Source: Stratiolaelaps scimitus
Lineage: Eukaryota; Arthropoda; Arachnida; Mesostigmata; Laelapidae
DNA length: 64,000 nucleotides
Direction: 5' to 3'
Assembly (NCBI GenBank): GCA_019614645.1
Contig: JABWDB010000003.1
Location: 20,917,001-20,981,000 of the forward strand
The notes under the pieces are model-generated. The model was not told where the DNA came from and did no database searches. It was given only the letters and a program-made list of their open reading frames with translations. The number at the start of each line of letters is the position of its first letter. Within the stretch, counting starts at the first letter, position 1. Both the position numbers and the translations under genes were made by a program. Below, piece by piece: positions 26,331 through 44,176 of this stretch.

Positions 26331-27178
26331 TGAAGAGATTGATTGATACCAAATGGGGGAGGGGGCTATGTCATTGGGATACCGGCACAGTGACTTCAGG
26401 CTTATGTTACATGAGGAGGTAAATGCAGCTGACAGTACGAATGGTGACTAGGTGAGAGTGCGAGTCAGTCGGTGCGTCGTCCACTCGCCTCTTCAAGCCT
26501 AAATCTTCACAGCCTTCTATCTGACCTAATCGAAGAATTAGTGAAATCTCAACACTGTCACCGTTCCCCGCTCAACGAAACTCATACGATACTATATTTA
26601 GAACTGAGCTTTTCCAAAGTCAATCAGCCCGCTCGATGATTCGCGATCGAGCTATCAGAAGGAGAAAACAGACAAATACAATGGCACACAGACAGGTATG
26701 CGTGAAATCATGTACCGGATTTCCCATTTTTCCACATTTTTCTTAGTATACATAATATACAGTGAATTGCAGGAAGGGTTAACTTCGAAACTGTCAACTG
26801 TTTTGATTAGTTAGTCCATAGGGTTGGAAAACCTTCCGAACTGTAGCATTAGGTAGTACCGTCATTGCGGGCTTATGCCTACGTAACGCCCACCCTTATA
26901 CTAATTGAATTACTGCCTTGTGGAATTACTCGAACGGAGTCGACCGATCACAGGGACGACTTCTTCCCACAAACCCACCCGGGATCCACTTTGGGACAAG
27001 CTATGGGGGCGTTTTCTCCAAGCGCACCCAGTAGTGGTCCGAAAGTATTATCCAACTGATTCAAATATCGTTGCTTCGTGAACACCGCCTGACCTAGAGT
27101 AGGGTTGTGCATTCTGCAAGATCCGGGGTATCAGTTATCGAGCAGTTAGCGTACACATGCGAAACTTTTGGATGTAAT

Positions 27179-28756
27179 TTATGCCAACGAAGTGACGAAA
27201 TGAACTTCATCGGCGTATGCCAATGAGTGGACGGCGGTTGGCATCGTAGTGTTGAGAACCCCGTCATAGGCCAGGTTCCAGAGAATGGGACCGAGAATCA
27301 ATCCCTGTGGGACACCAACTGAAATCCCATAATGTGAGCCTCCCAGTGTTAATGTTTCGGACAAGTATGACACAAGCACACGGCTGACTGAGATGCCTTT
27401 CCTTTCAAGGGCTTCCATGACAACCTTCGCGTCTACAGAGTTAAAGGCGTTCTTCCCGTCCAAGAGGATGAATAAATAAATCCCCGCGTCTTAAATGATT
27501 TCATGCATTCCTGATCCGCCACCCTTAGCACAGTGCGGATATGTAGTAATGTCGACCTTCCCTTGCGGAAACCGTGTTATACGTTAGAAAGGCATATTTC
27601 GCCGTCCGCTTCTCGCCTCCGCTGTTTCACGTGCTCGAATAACTTACCCCAGGTGTTCAGGAAGCAGGTCGGTCTCAATGCCTTGGGCGGGACCGTATCC
27701 CTTTCGGAATCAGCACCGGGCTCGCTTCCTTCCAGATTGATGGGTAATAGTCCTCCTTGAGTATCATATCAGAAACTCTGCTAAAGATAACGGGCAGCTT
27801 TTTGGCCATCTCCGGATATATTCCGGGAAACCCCGTCCGGGCCTGGGGCCTTATCAGTCGCCAGCCTTTCACTAGCGAGTCCTATCTATACCACAGATAC
27901 ATTACTTATCGTTTCTTCTTCTTCGTTAAGCTCGCTGAGGCCCCATGTGGGGTCGCGGACTGGATGCATGGCAGTTAGCAGACTGTTCCTTTCCATGGAC
28001 GGAAGGAACAGTCTGTTAACTGCCTCTTGAACCGTAACTGCTGAGAGTGGATGGAGGCGTTTACCTGCTTTGCTTCTTACAATCCTGTAGGGCAGCCCCC
28101 AAACATCCCTGTCTTCTAACTCCATGATTTTTGATCCACCAGTGTACCGGTCTCCTGCCCTTTTTGGAGGGAGAGGGTCTGTGGTTGACCTAATAATCCA
28201 ACTCAGCTTGTCAGGACCGATTTCGACTCCCTCAAGGCGTTCAAAAGCAATCCAATCCATTCTCCTAGCCTTCCACCTAGGACTTCGCTCCAAGTCCCTA
28301 GTACACTGGACGGTACCAGTGTTCCAGTTGAAGACGACATACCTATGCATCTGTGGTCACTGCTAATTTCTGCCTCGATAGGTTGGCTATTATTAGATCC
28401 AACCAGGCTCTTTGGCCTCACCTAAAGAAGTAGGTACCCCCGCCATTTACTAATCTTAGATTAAAAACCGCAAGCCATGTTTGCAAAACCCCTCCCCTTG
28501 CCGACGAGGTTCTGCTGCCCCAAGCGGTATGTGCTGCATTAAACTCCCCCTTTGGTACTACTGTTAATCACCTTTGTTGAGAAATGAAAACCCTCAAAAG
28601 ATCCAGATACCCCACAAACTCTTCTGATTTCTTATTTGGAGAGAAGTAGCAGCGGACAAACATTTTCCCTTCACTAATCCTGATCCAAGTAAAGCCCTTT
28701 TCTTTCCCGACTTCTTCTATACTAGGACGAGATGCTGGAACTTCATTCCAGAGGAC
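27179..28756 (-). mobile_element. Decayed R1-like non-LTR retrotransposon (endonuclease to RT)
   Basis: Read on the minus strand, broken frames give a 5'-truncated ORF2 in correct domain order. First is an APE-type endonuclease: VRCYFSPNKKSEEF (28.6-28.7 kb), then EFNAAHTAWGSRTSSARGG (28.4-28.55 kb; GDFNA in the family) and SSDHRYV-like residues near 28.35 kb. The RT follows: GFPGIYPEMAKKLP and ASPVLIPKG (27.7-27.85 kb), HGFRKGRST (about 27.55 kb), DGKNAFNSVD, GVPQGLILGPILWNL and AYADEV (27.18-27.46 kb). The catalytic YADD has become YADE, and the frame shifts several times and carries stops, so the copy is dead. It ends abruptly just after the YAD box. R1 clade membership is judged from the GFPGIYPEM and GVPQG...LWN...YDGVL style. 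Confidence 0.85.
27970..28024. repeat. Inverted repeat of about 24 bp inside the R1-like remnant
   Basis: GGCAGTTAGCAGACTGTTCC at the left is complementary to the right arm ending GTTAACTGCC, with one substitution and one indel, around ATGGAC. Confidence 0.85.
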
Positions 28757-28833
28757 GGTAAAGGTAAAGGTTTATTGGTTTATTGAAGGAGCTGCAATTT
28801 TACAATGCTTAAGCTCTCTTATATGTCACACGG
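28757..28833 (-). mobile_element. SINE, 5'-truncated copy abutting the R1-like remnant
   Basis: On the sense (minus) strand it reads GTGTGACATATAAGAGAGC, then TTAAGCATTG, CTCCTTCAATAAACC and a (CCTTTA)n end. It matches the 3' half of the SINE at 46752-46899 almost base for base but lacks the tRNA-like head. It sits immediately at the 5' end of the R1-like remnant. Confidence 0.85.
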
Positions 28834-29562
28834 TGTCACCATGCTGATCATAGCACCAGCTAGAGTAATTTTCTTACCCGCGAATTCAAGATTCGTGTCT
28901 GACTCAGGGTGACCGCTTTGCGGACACCCTGTCGTCGCGTATTCAGTCTTAGAAAACGAGCCGTTAAATTTTTCATCGAAGACATTTCCCCAGAATACTC
29001 GGTGTTCCACGTCACCAATTTGGTGCCAGCACCCATCGAAGGACAAATCGAGACAATGACCTCGTGCACTTGGCATGGTCTCGAATGCATTCTCGAAGTC
29101 AGCGCTATCACATTCAACAAGTTAAGAATACAATCAACAACCTTCCTTTCACTGATTCACGTGTTTTGAAGCTTGAACATTTTAAAGATGAACCATGTGA
29201 ATGCTGTCAACGCCATGCGATGTCTAAAAAATGAGCGACACTGAGTGGTCACTCGGGTGGAGGAAAATATGTTTTGGCTGGTTATACATTGGAGGACGCC
29301 TTTGCATCGCACTTCGAAAGGGCTATTATAACGGTAGATGATATGACTAAGTGTCGTTCTAACTCTGAAATTTTCGGTAGCAATGTAAGGAGAATAACGT
29401 CTTAGACAACCAAACGTATCTAACATTCATATAGATGAAGAAGACAAAACGAAGATAACGAAGTGAGATACAAAGTATCGACTTATCAGCTAGAAATAAA
29501 AGAGGCTTTTAGTCTAATTTTACTGTCTATAAGTGTACTGTCTTACTGTCTATAAGTTTATA

Positions 29563-29601
<39 letters not shown>

Positions 29602-32600
29602 TACAAAGAAATTATTAGTTTGGTCAAGCAATACTCAATTTTCCTGCTAAACAGTCGGAATATTATCCTTCATAAAGGCTCATATGAGATAGCATTTGAA
29701 GATCGAGCTGGTAAGGAATGTGAGTTAGGTTGGTCGTAATATGTATATTAACTCTCGGCCAATCGCGTTTGATCGAAACATTTCGTCTCCCCGAGGATAT
29801 AAATAGATGCTCGTCTCATATACAGAAGAAGCATGCTTCTTTAATAGAATTCGCCAATACGAGGGGCTTAAAGAAGTGTTTGCCTTCCTTTGCAATAACG
29901 TGGGCAATGTTTAGCTTCACCAGGATTCAAGACAGATACGCTTATACATAGTCTAAGTAACATAGTCAGTTACTTCGTATTATCACCGTTGGCAGATTGT
30001 AGACGCCAGGAACAGGGTGCCTTAGTACGACAGCACCCACTATGGAACCTTTGGTCAAACAAGGAATAAACGGGAACTGTTTAGTTCCTATTCGCCTTGA
30101 AGCATTTTGTATTGAGGATATTGAATATAAGGGGTGCCCTTAATACCCTCGTTGTATATATGTCTAGGATGAAGGAGAGGACTTCCTCGTCGATGACCAA
30201 ATTCATCTACATTCATTACATTGTACTTGCATTGCTTGAAAATTAATTTCAACTTATTTCCCAACAATTTTGCCACCCAACGATGAACTGCAGTAATTGG
30301 AAAGTGGACCATAGTACAACCCGCCTCACAATTTCAGTGGTGCTAGCTAAGCATCAAACTAAATATAAACGAGGATAAATATTGTCGTCGACAGCAATAA
30401 CGAGAAGATTTTAACAACTGAAAAATCTGTTCCAACAATCGATATCAATCACCACAGTCCCTGGCCTTCTTTATCACTACTATGATTTATAACGAGAACG
30501 GAGGTGTTGTAGCAAAACGGTAGTTCCGCTAATAGACCAGACATCGTGTTGTACGACTCAGTAAAAGTTTGATTTGTACATTCATATTGTTTCCTCTGTA
30601 AAATATTGGAAATTATAAGCAGGGGCTGTGGGAGAGGTTATCTTTAAATCGAGGACAATGGAACACGAGGGTCAGATACTGCCTTCGCTCTATCTCACAT
30701 AAGATAGTTCCACCCGTCCACATGAGATGATCCTAGATTGGAACGCCTAACCAACATAGCTCAGTGAAAAATTGTCGTAACTATATCATCGTCATCGCCG
30801 CATCGTGGTCGTGCAATATGAATGATTTCGAAGAGCGTGGCTACCTAGAGGAGGAAGTGTTGCGCGTTGATGGAGGCTTCAGTTGAAAACATACACCCTG
30901 TCAATAGGACACACCCACACACACAAACCATTATTCGGAACATAAAACCATGTGGGAGGCCAATATATACCGAAACGTCACCTCTTCTATGGAGATACCT
31001 ACTAAGCGAATAGAAACAGCGGGTTATCCAAAAGTGCAATATTGGAGAATCAATTTTCTGCAGCCTAATGTCACTATCTTGTCCATGGGATAGAAGTTAT
31101 GCATAATAACGTATGGAATTAATATTATTGAGAAGTGAAGCCTACGAGGAATTGTCGTTCGTTTAGGGACAAGAAGACTCACGTGACGATGAGAGACGAC
31201 GCCAGTTCCACGGAAGTTAAAACATCTTTAGGATGCTAAGTTTCGTGGAACTGGCACACGATGGGTCTGCCGTCTGCCGGCAGAGCTCAGAGCGATCCAC
31301 TCTTGTACACCTTACTAATTCAGCTAATTTAATTAGTCCAGATGTAGCAGAATAAATAGACCAGAACGTTGTAGCGACTCGCGGTGTCCTTTTTATTCAC
31401 ATGGCCGCCGCATCGCGTTCGGCAGCGCATTGAACGTTAGACGTTTACAAATATAGGAACTTACATCGAACAAGTCAACAGAGAGTTTCGTGGACACAAA
31501 AAACATCAATTCGGTTCCCTGTTTCGATATTTCGGTGGTTGGATATATCAAGGCAATACTAATATGTCATTATATCGTATACATTAAACATCTTCTGCAT
31601 GTCATCTGACAATGTTTCAGTAGATATTTGTATATTGCTATGACATACTACACGGATACAACAATAGATAGTATGCTATATAACCGGGATTTCGCTTTCA
31701 CTGGATCGTATATTATTACTAGCAGCAATGCTTTGCTATTAGGAGCCACTTTGCCGCTTTGCCGCTCTCTGCCTGCCACGATTTGTTAGATTGCCTTCTG
31801 TATACTAAGTAGCGTAAAATAATGAGAGAGTCAATTTTTAAGCGGATCTGATAACTCAACTCGATCATTCATATAAAGGGGGTATATGTTGTGATCAAAT
31901 CTGGACAAATTGTGTCGTGGAATATTAAAAATCGACATAGTCCTTGTAGGCGAGCTATACGAAGCGGAAAAACTTGAATAGAGCAAACGATATTTGTCAG
32001 AAATAACAATTCCCCGCGGTGGTTTATTAATAGGAGTTCGAGTCCACAATATTGATTGTGTTCTCAATTTCGGAGATGGTAACTACCTGACATTTTGGCA
32101 ATGTCTAGCAGTACACGCTAAAATGAAAGTATTCGGGCGTTTGTAACGGACGCTAAATAACTGAAAGACTTCTCGTGACCAAAGCATTCGTTTCATCAAT
32201 AACATAACAAATATAAATAACAAATCCCCTGCTACGTTTCATCGAGAAAAACCTAACCTGTTTTGTACTAAAAGCAAAAACAACAGCAGTTACTGGCCGT
32301 CATGATGATGGTACCACAAGACTCGGACACTGCAACATAACCTGTCCTTAGGTACCTTGACGACCTCTTGACAATCTTCTTTATCGTACGCTTACAAATA
32401 CATTGTACCGGTGGGGTGGCGCTGATGAAACCTCATTCCTCGCCACGTTGCCAGGTATACGACAACTCCAGTAGTAGTTCTTAGTACTATTTTTAGGTTA
32501 TCGGTTCTTGTTATTCAGGATCTACGTGCATTGCAACATCGATCTTGAATGCTAGCCATCGCTATGGTGTGTACGTGGGCCATTTTACAAAAAGGAAAGT

Positions 32601-33216
32601 TAATTAAAGACGGGTTAAAATTTAATTGTTCAATCAACTGGTTATAACTCTCACGTTGATCCCTCATTGCGCGTACAGTGGCTCTTGCGAAGTCGTCTTC
32701 CATCCGTAATCGTATGATTCTGTTGCTCGAGCTCTGTCCAAGTAGATAAAATGCTTCAACATCTGAACAATGATTGGGCGGCCTAAGTGTTCTCAAACAC
32801 CCTATGGAACCTGAACGGACAGAATATCCATTTCAGGATAGACTTATGTGCCGCCGTTTGTGTGTGTGTGTGTGTGTCCACCTATTTATTTACTGTTATT
32901 ATTAGCGTAAAGTGGAACATTTGTCAATATTTGGCAGACACAGGAAGTTCACATCCAACGATCTTCTTCATTCACTCTCTGTCTCGCTGCTCATTCGTTT
33001 CCGGTCAAGTAAATTGTACTAATTAGTGTACGTGAATAGTGTACCGCTCATATTAGTGTTCTGTTCAGTAAGCTAATATATTATGAGCAATATATAAGTG
33101 TTCAGTAAGATCAAGAATCAACTATGAACAACCCGCTGTTCGTCCGACAGACAGACAGGGCACAGGCTATAGTCGTCGGGGTTCTAGTTAGACGTATGGT
33201 TTAGACGTGTATCTGC
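28834..33216. other. No supported gene
   Basis: Contains (TA)n at 29563-29596, an inverted repeat at 31201 and (GT)n at 32859-32878. A plus-strand frame around 28940-29130 (SPEYSVFHVTNLVPAPIEGQ) looks somewhat protein-like but is unassigned. The last 330 bp should include the ALDH4A1 3'UTR. Confidence 0.5.
31201..31255. repeat. Inverted repeat of 18 bp, two mismatches
   Basis: GCCAGTTCCACGGAAGTT (31201-31218) pairs with 31238-31255 across a 19-nt spacer. Confidence 0.8.
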
Positions 33217-38221
<5,005 letters not shown>

Positions 38222-41200
38222 TGTGGTAATCGTCCCGATTAGTAGTGTCCACAAGCCTGTGTCTGGTCAATGCACCATTATCTGCTGTTCACAGAACAGT
38301 TACAGACAAAATAATGCGGCAGTAAATGTGCTCACGCGAGATACCTGCCGCCTTCGCACTGACTGTGGACAACTCTGGTGTAATTTTGTTCCAGTATTTA
38401 TCTAAGAGGTTATCATCGACAAATCTCTATGTACACACCGCTTTCAACGAATCGAATGCTGGGAGAACACATGACTGAACGGCGATTTCTGTCACTTGGA
38501 CGAACCAATAAAGGAAGCAATTCGTCGGGTCAATCGGACTAGGAAGACCGTCATAATCATTAGCTTAAAAGCTAAGAGACATACCTCTAATAGTTCGTCA
38601 GCTCGCTAACTCATGAGGCGAGAGATGTACGGGCTCTTTTTTTGAGAAAGGCGTGGCGGGCCCATAATGATTGCCGTTGTATGCGTCTGGGCATGCGATT
38701 ATATTTAATGAATGTATGTAGTTAACTTAGCTGATACATTCTGACTGCTTTTGTTAGCTTACTTGATTTCTTACGAGTATCATCACTCCGCACAGTTACG
38801 TCTGACAATGTTTACAATGCCTATATTGGAAAATGCTACCCCCATCGCGCTACGAGCGTTCAGCGGAGTTATTGATTCAGTGAGGTTTCAGCCCTTGCGA
38901 AGATCAACAACACATACTTTCAACCAACGTACCAGTAAGAACAGGTGACAACTCCTTCAGGTAGCAAACGCGTGACGATGATAAAAATTAACACAATAAT
39001 AATAATTATTATTATTCCTATTTAGTGTTACATAAATTACAGTCCGATTCTCACCTTCTGTTACCTCACTAATAGATATATTTTAATTTGATAATAATGT
39101 GATGATAGCCAGTTTTCTGGTGCATAATACATTGTCCTCTAACACTCAACGAATTCAAATATCGTTCTCCCAAATGATAGGACAAGCAGAGTTATATTTT
39201 GTTATTTTGGCCGCCATATGCCGACAAGTCCACACGATTTCTCGAGCCATGTGGAATATATACACCCCACCATCTTCTGAGCTATATCGTTGCAATATAC
39301 AGACTTCTAATATTAGACATTTAATATACAGACGGCAAGGTTGCAGCGGGCAAGCAGAGAGAGCCAGATGCCCTGTCATACCTGTCTGTCTTACCTCGAT
39401 GACCTTGCCAAACTGATGCGGCCGCCCTCGACAATAACTCCCAGCACAGTAGACAAAAACGACACGTAAATTGGTAAATATTGTACGTCGGCTTCCACGC
39501 CGATACCAGTAAGTCAACAGATTCTACTACTTCAATTATACTTCAACAGATCTCAGAATGAACAGCCTCGTCTAGCGTTTTAAAGCCAAATATGGAAGGA
39601 GCCTGAAGAGCTCTCCGCGTTCTAAAATTCGTTTCATATTTGTCCCACGATTCGAACGGATACAAAACACCATGTCTAACACCCTGTCCCCAACTATATA
39701 TTATTGCATGTATTATATGTAATACGAAATGTATGATATACCATTAAAAGCATTCATCAAACGACCTTAGGACGTTCGTAACGGGCTTCCTTCGACAGCA
39801 GTTAATCACAAGGAATTGGCTTTAATCAGCATACGCTTGAATGTGTCAAAAAATTAGTGAAACAATATAAAAAATGAGGCAACAACTTTCTTGGTAAATT
39901 GGAAACTTCTGGAAGCACACAACATCTTGCGATAAGTATTATAATAATATTAGACTAAAGGCACATTTTTGTATATTAAACCTTATAAAATACCGTGTTC
40001 TGTATCGGGACGAAATACGCATTATCTACCCTGCGTTGAGCTAGCCGTACGGTAAAATATTTATGCGCAGTTTAGTCATCATAAAGAAAACACTGATTCC
40101 AATCTTAACCGATAGAGAAAGGTTTATACCGAGGTTATGTATTTACTCAGAGGCCCGAATATTCCTATAACATGAGCTCCACATACTATCTTAATGGTAT
40201 TAAAATCTCATAAACGACATGTCTGCTATCCAAGTGTCTCTGACGTGGATATGGTGTTACCGACGCACCAGTTATGATCGAATAGTTGGCCAGCGTATGA
40301 ACCGCAGTGGCGCGTGTTATGATGTCCCAGAGCCGAGCCTCCGTCTGGTCCAATCGAGACAGTGGACAAAAGGCCACAAGGACACCCAACACGACACCAC
40401 TCTTTCTATGGCCAATATCGCTAAAGGGGGCGACCCTATATCATAAACAACCACCGCTGTTGCCACAATCTCTACCGTTTTCGTAGTGGGTGCCACAAAT
40501 GATTGGCTATCGGTAACTGCCGATTTGTGTCGAAAAATAAAATAGGCAATAATGTAAAACATACTTTTCGGTGCGTTCATATAACGCAGCTAAAATTATT
40601 TGACTAACATCAGAACGATGTCGACAACAAAGGCTGTATAAATTGATATGAACCGCTAGGAAGACAGCGACGAATCAGATAACAATTGTTGATGATGGGG
40701 TTGTTGATGAGGTTCAGACAATGTGGCTAATGAATAATTTGTTTCTTAATTAAACGGCCATATTGTTCACTGCTAGGTGAAAATGCGCCTAAGCCGGCTA
40801 AATTTCATCTTAATTCTATTTAACAAATCGAGACGCCCCTTGGGAAAGTATACAACAGCACCGTGTTGTCTAGTTAACTGATCGCGGAAAGATCTCTTGT
40901 TAGTCGGCAGATGTGACGGTCTCTGATTTCATTGGAGCTGCTGGACGAGTCTAGATTTGCGGTCTCACTCTCCGGCAATCGGCAGCCTATCGGAGCGTCA
41001 AGTATGTACATATTCGATATACACTCGTAGACAATTTCACAATTGTCTACGAGTGTATATCAAGTATGTACATTTAGAGATGGAAGGCAATTTCTCGCTT
41101 AAATTATATTCCACTAGTATTCTTTTCATACCTCCGACAATATCAACTATGATTCATAAACGTTGTCGTTCTTGCGGTTTCGCTCTTCGTAGGTATCACA

Positions 41201-41844
41201 ATATTCAACCTTTAGGTGTCGACACAATAATACATAATGGGAACATAACATCTGATCCATCTTACCAAATCCATAGCTTTTTTTGTCAATTTGTATTTTC
41301 ACAAATCGGGGAAACATTCGTTCTCTCTTACAGCCTAAACTCGAGCATTATACTTTCATTGTAATTTTCCTCCACCAATCGAGAGGAGCGTTGTTGTTGT
41401 CATTGTTAATTGTCCACACTTTCATCTGAGACCAGCGCCATTTCGTCAATCTCATACATACGCATTAAGTTCGTGCATTATCGATGACCATTTGATTGTG
41501 CGAGATTTTGAAGCGTTCTTCCACGTAGGACACTTACCCCTGACGCGTTGCGCCACGAAGAATCCTGCCTCCTGACTGGAGCATATTTACAAAACTCCTT
41601 GTAGACGTTCCTGAAATTTCACCACACAGCATGTATGGGTATATAAATATCAATTGTACGCGCTATATTCACGCTGTTCGAACGATTCGCCCACAAACAC
41701 GCACACAGACACACACACAGAGACACTAGGCGATAAAAACTAACTGAAGAAGCGGCACCCACAATCTGATGTTGACTCGAATATCTCTCGTATGAGAGAT
41801 AAACACAGTTAGGTCAGACTTCACTGGCTGGCGCTACATATCGA

Positions 41845-41892
<48 letters not shown>

Positions 41893-44176
41893 TATATTTC
41901 TATATTGACAGACTCGCGTTAATCGAATGACTGACGGTGATGAAAAGGTCAATGAGCAGTCGTATCTATTGCATGCAGCCGAGAGAAGCTCAACATCTGG
42001 ATTATGCAGTAATTATTGGACAACTTCTTTACAATTATTTTTTTTTCTCTTACTTATTCGGCGGCTAACTCTGAGAAGCCGAACGGTGTGTGTAGCTTTC
42101 TGGCAGAGTAAATGCAGAACAAGAAAGGGCCTTAAAGACCTCCCTCGCGCGGAACAACCGTGGCGGGCGATTGTATCGCTCGCCATACGATGGTAAGTCG
42201 AGATTTGAAAGGTTCCATTTCATTTGAAACGAATCAATGACAATGTGCCACTAAATCAATGAAATCAATCAACAATGCGAGTAGGCTAATTTGAAAGATC
42301 GGGTGTAACTATCTACTGAGCATCATGAGCGTACAGTTTAGATCGAATATTTGAAGCCACTAAATGTGCCCACCTGTTCAGTGAGTACTATATTTGCCAT
42401 TGATACGATACTATATTAATACCAATTGATACGAACAACGACATGCGCCCCTCGATGTCGGCAAAGCTCAACGAAGTGTCAGCCATGCAACTATGCTAAA
42501 ATCAGGACGTTAACCCCATATATACACGATGATTACGACTATGAATTCAGTGACGGCTGTTAAAGTCCTATCTAAAAAAAAGTACATTTCGTGACAAAAT
42601 GAGAGAGTCTACCACAGGCTGGTCCGCGTCATCGGGAATAAGTACACAGAAAATCGTTTGCAGACTTAAAGCCAAAGACAATGAACTAGTTATTAGAAGA
42701 ATTGAAATTCTCACAAGCGATGTATCACAGCAGGATTTTTTTACACCGTTGCAATTTCTCTATCGTAAAGTTTATGAACGATCATCGAAAGTATAATATT
42801 TTCACGTGCTAGGTTTTCCTCTCTTGCTACTTAGTAGTTGCTACCTAGTTAATTAACACACAGCCGATTATTTTATAATCTTCTTGAAGAACAAGTTTAT
42901 TTTCAATATGAATACGGCTCCGCATCAGACCGTAAATCATTTATAAGAGTCAATGTGTGCCAATGTCACAATGCTTGAAGTAAAGTCTTTTATAGCACGC
43001 GGACAGATGGATGGATATCATCTTCGCGATCTCACCCACAGCACAGCATTAACCTTGGTCCACGGCAGTGAAAACGTAACTAGCACAGTGAGCTCTTACA
43101 TAAAAATACGCACGGATCACGCATGTCCTCGGTATAACACAGAAAGCGCAGCCGATCCGATATCTGTTAAAAATGCCCATCCATACGAGACGCAAGTTCC
43201 ACCAATATCCATTGTCCCTTGTAGCTTTACATTTCACAAGGCCACAGGCCACAAAACCTCGTCGAGACATCATAACGGCGGCTACAGCCTGCCGTGTCTA
43301 ACTTGCGCTGCAGATAAATAAACTACCTACTGCTGTCGGGGTCGACTTGAGGAACATTACATCTTCTCACTCTCTCATCCATCGAACAAATATAATGTTC
43401 AGTTGTACAACAGATAAAATATCGTAAGCTGAATAATCAGTAATTTCTATGGAATATAGGACGCAATGTGGAGACGGCTATCAGGGAATATGAAAATAGA
43501 ATAAATTTGCACATATTTTACACGTTTAGTGCAACTGATAATTGAATTAAGCTACACGGACGACAGAAAGATCATGTTGGCTCTGTGAACTAAGACAACA
43601 ACCTTCTTGAAATGAAGGGAAAGCTCAACAGGAACCGAACTTTCAATGTGAGTTCTGTTTCTAAACACGTGCAGCTGTCAAAGCATAATTTTGTGCGGGT
43701 GACACAAAGAACATTGACTGAGATCGCAATTTCACTCCGCGGCCAATATGCAGACCTTCGCACAGTAAACCTCTATTTTGTAGATATGATCGCCACCCAG
43801 GGTGTCCTTTATGTTTCTTGCATGGAAACGCTGTCAGGCAATTTTACAATAAGTTGAAATCATCATAATAACAATCGAGGCATACATCCTAGTTAACAAA
43901 TATAGCACACTGCAGTATGTAATTGATACTTCTGCTCTTCAGCGGCGAGTAGCACAACTCATCATTCACAATTGAGTTAGCTGGAGCTCCTACAGCGAAC
44001 TGGATGGCCTCTCGACTCCGTGGCAGAACATTGGTTACTACTTGATAGTCAATAAATTCACACCAAACGTCGTCCTCTTGTTTTGCGAGCAGCCATGATG
44101 AATATGATTGCATAGAATAACCTATGCTGACGACATTTGTGAATACATTTGTCTATACACACCCAAGCTGCTAGTC
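38222..44176. other. Intergenic between ALDH4A1 and XRCC1
   Basis: AT-rich, with the perfect hairpin at 41016, (TA)n at 41842-41899 and short unassigned ORFs. It includes the ALDH4A1 5' flank and the XRCC1 3'UTR; no other gene is supported. Confidence 0.55.
41016..41061. repeat. Perfect 21-bp hairpin with 4-nt loop
   Basis: The left arm 41016-41036 begins GATATACACTCGTAGACAAT. It is exactly complementary to the right arm 41041-41061, with loop TCAC. Both sides are flanked by a direct copy of TCAAGTATGTACAT (about 40999-41012 and 41060-41073), so the palindrome is bracketed by a short duplication. Confidence 0.92.

Noticed and set aside
32025..32045. GTTCGAGTCC resembling a tRNA B box
   Set aside because: No A box or cloverleaf can be drawn upstream; not a tRNA or SINE copy.
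39155..39517. Minus frame ending ATCGAG|GTAAGA, first considered as ALDH4A1 exon 1
   Set aside because: Phase fits, but there is no in-frame ATG; the exon at 38184-38221 has an ATG, a good donor, the right phase and a presequence-like peptide.
43889..44113. 74-aa minus frame just downstream of the XRCC1 stop (EDDVWCEFIDYQVV)
   Set aside because: Lies in the XRCC1 3' region without a good acceptor; BRCT2 is already complete upstream, so it is not a further exon.
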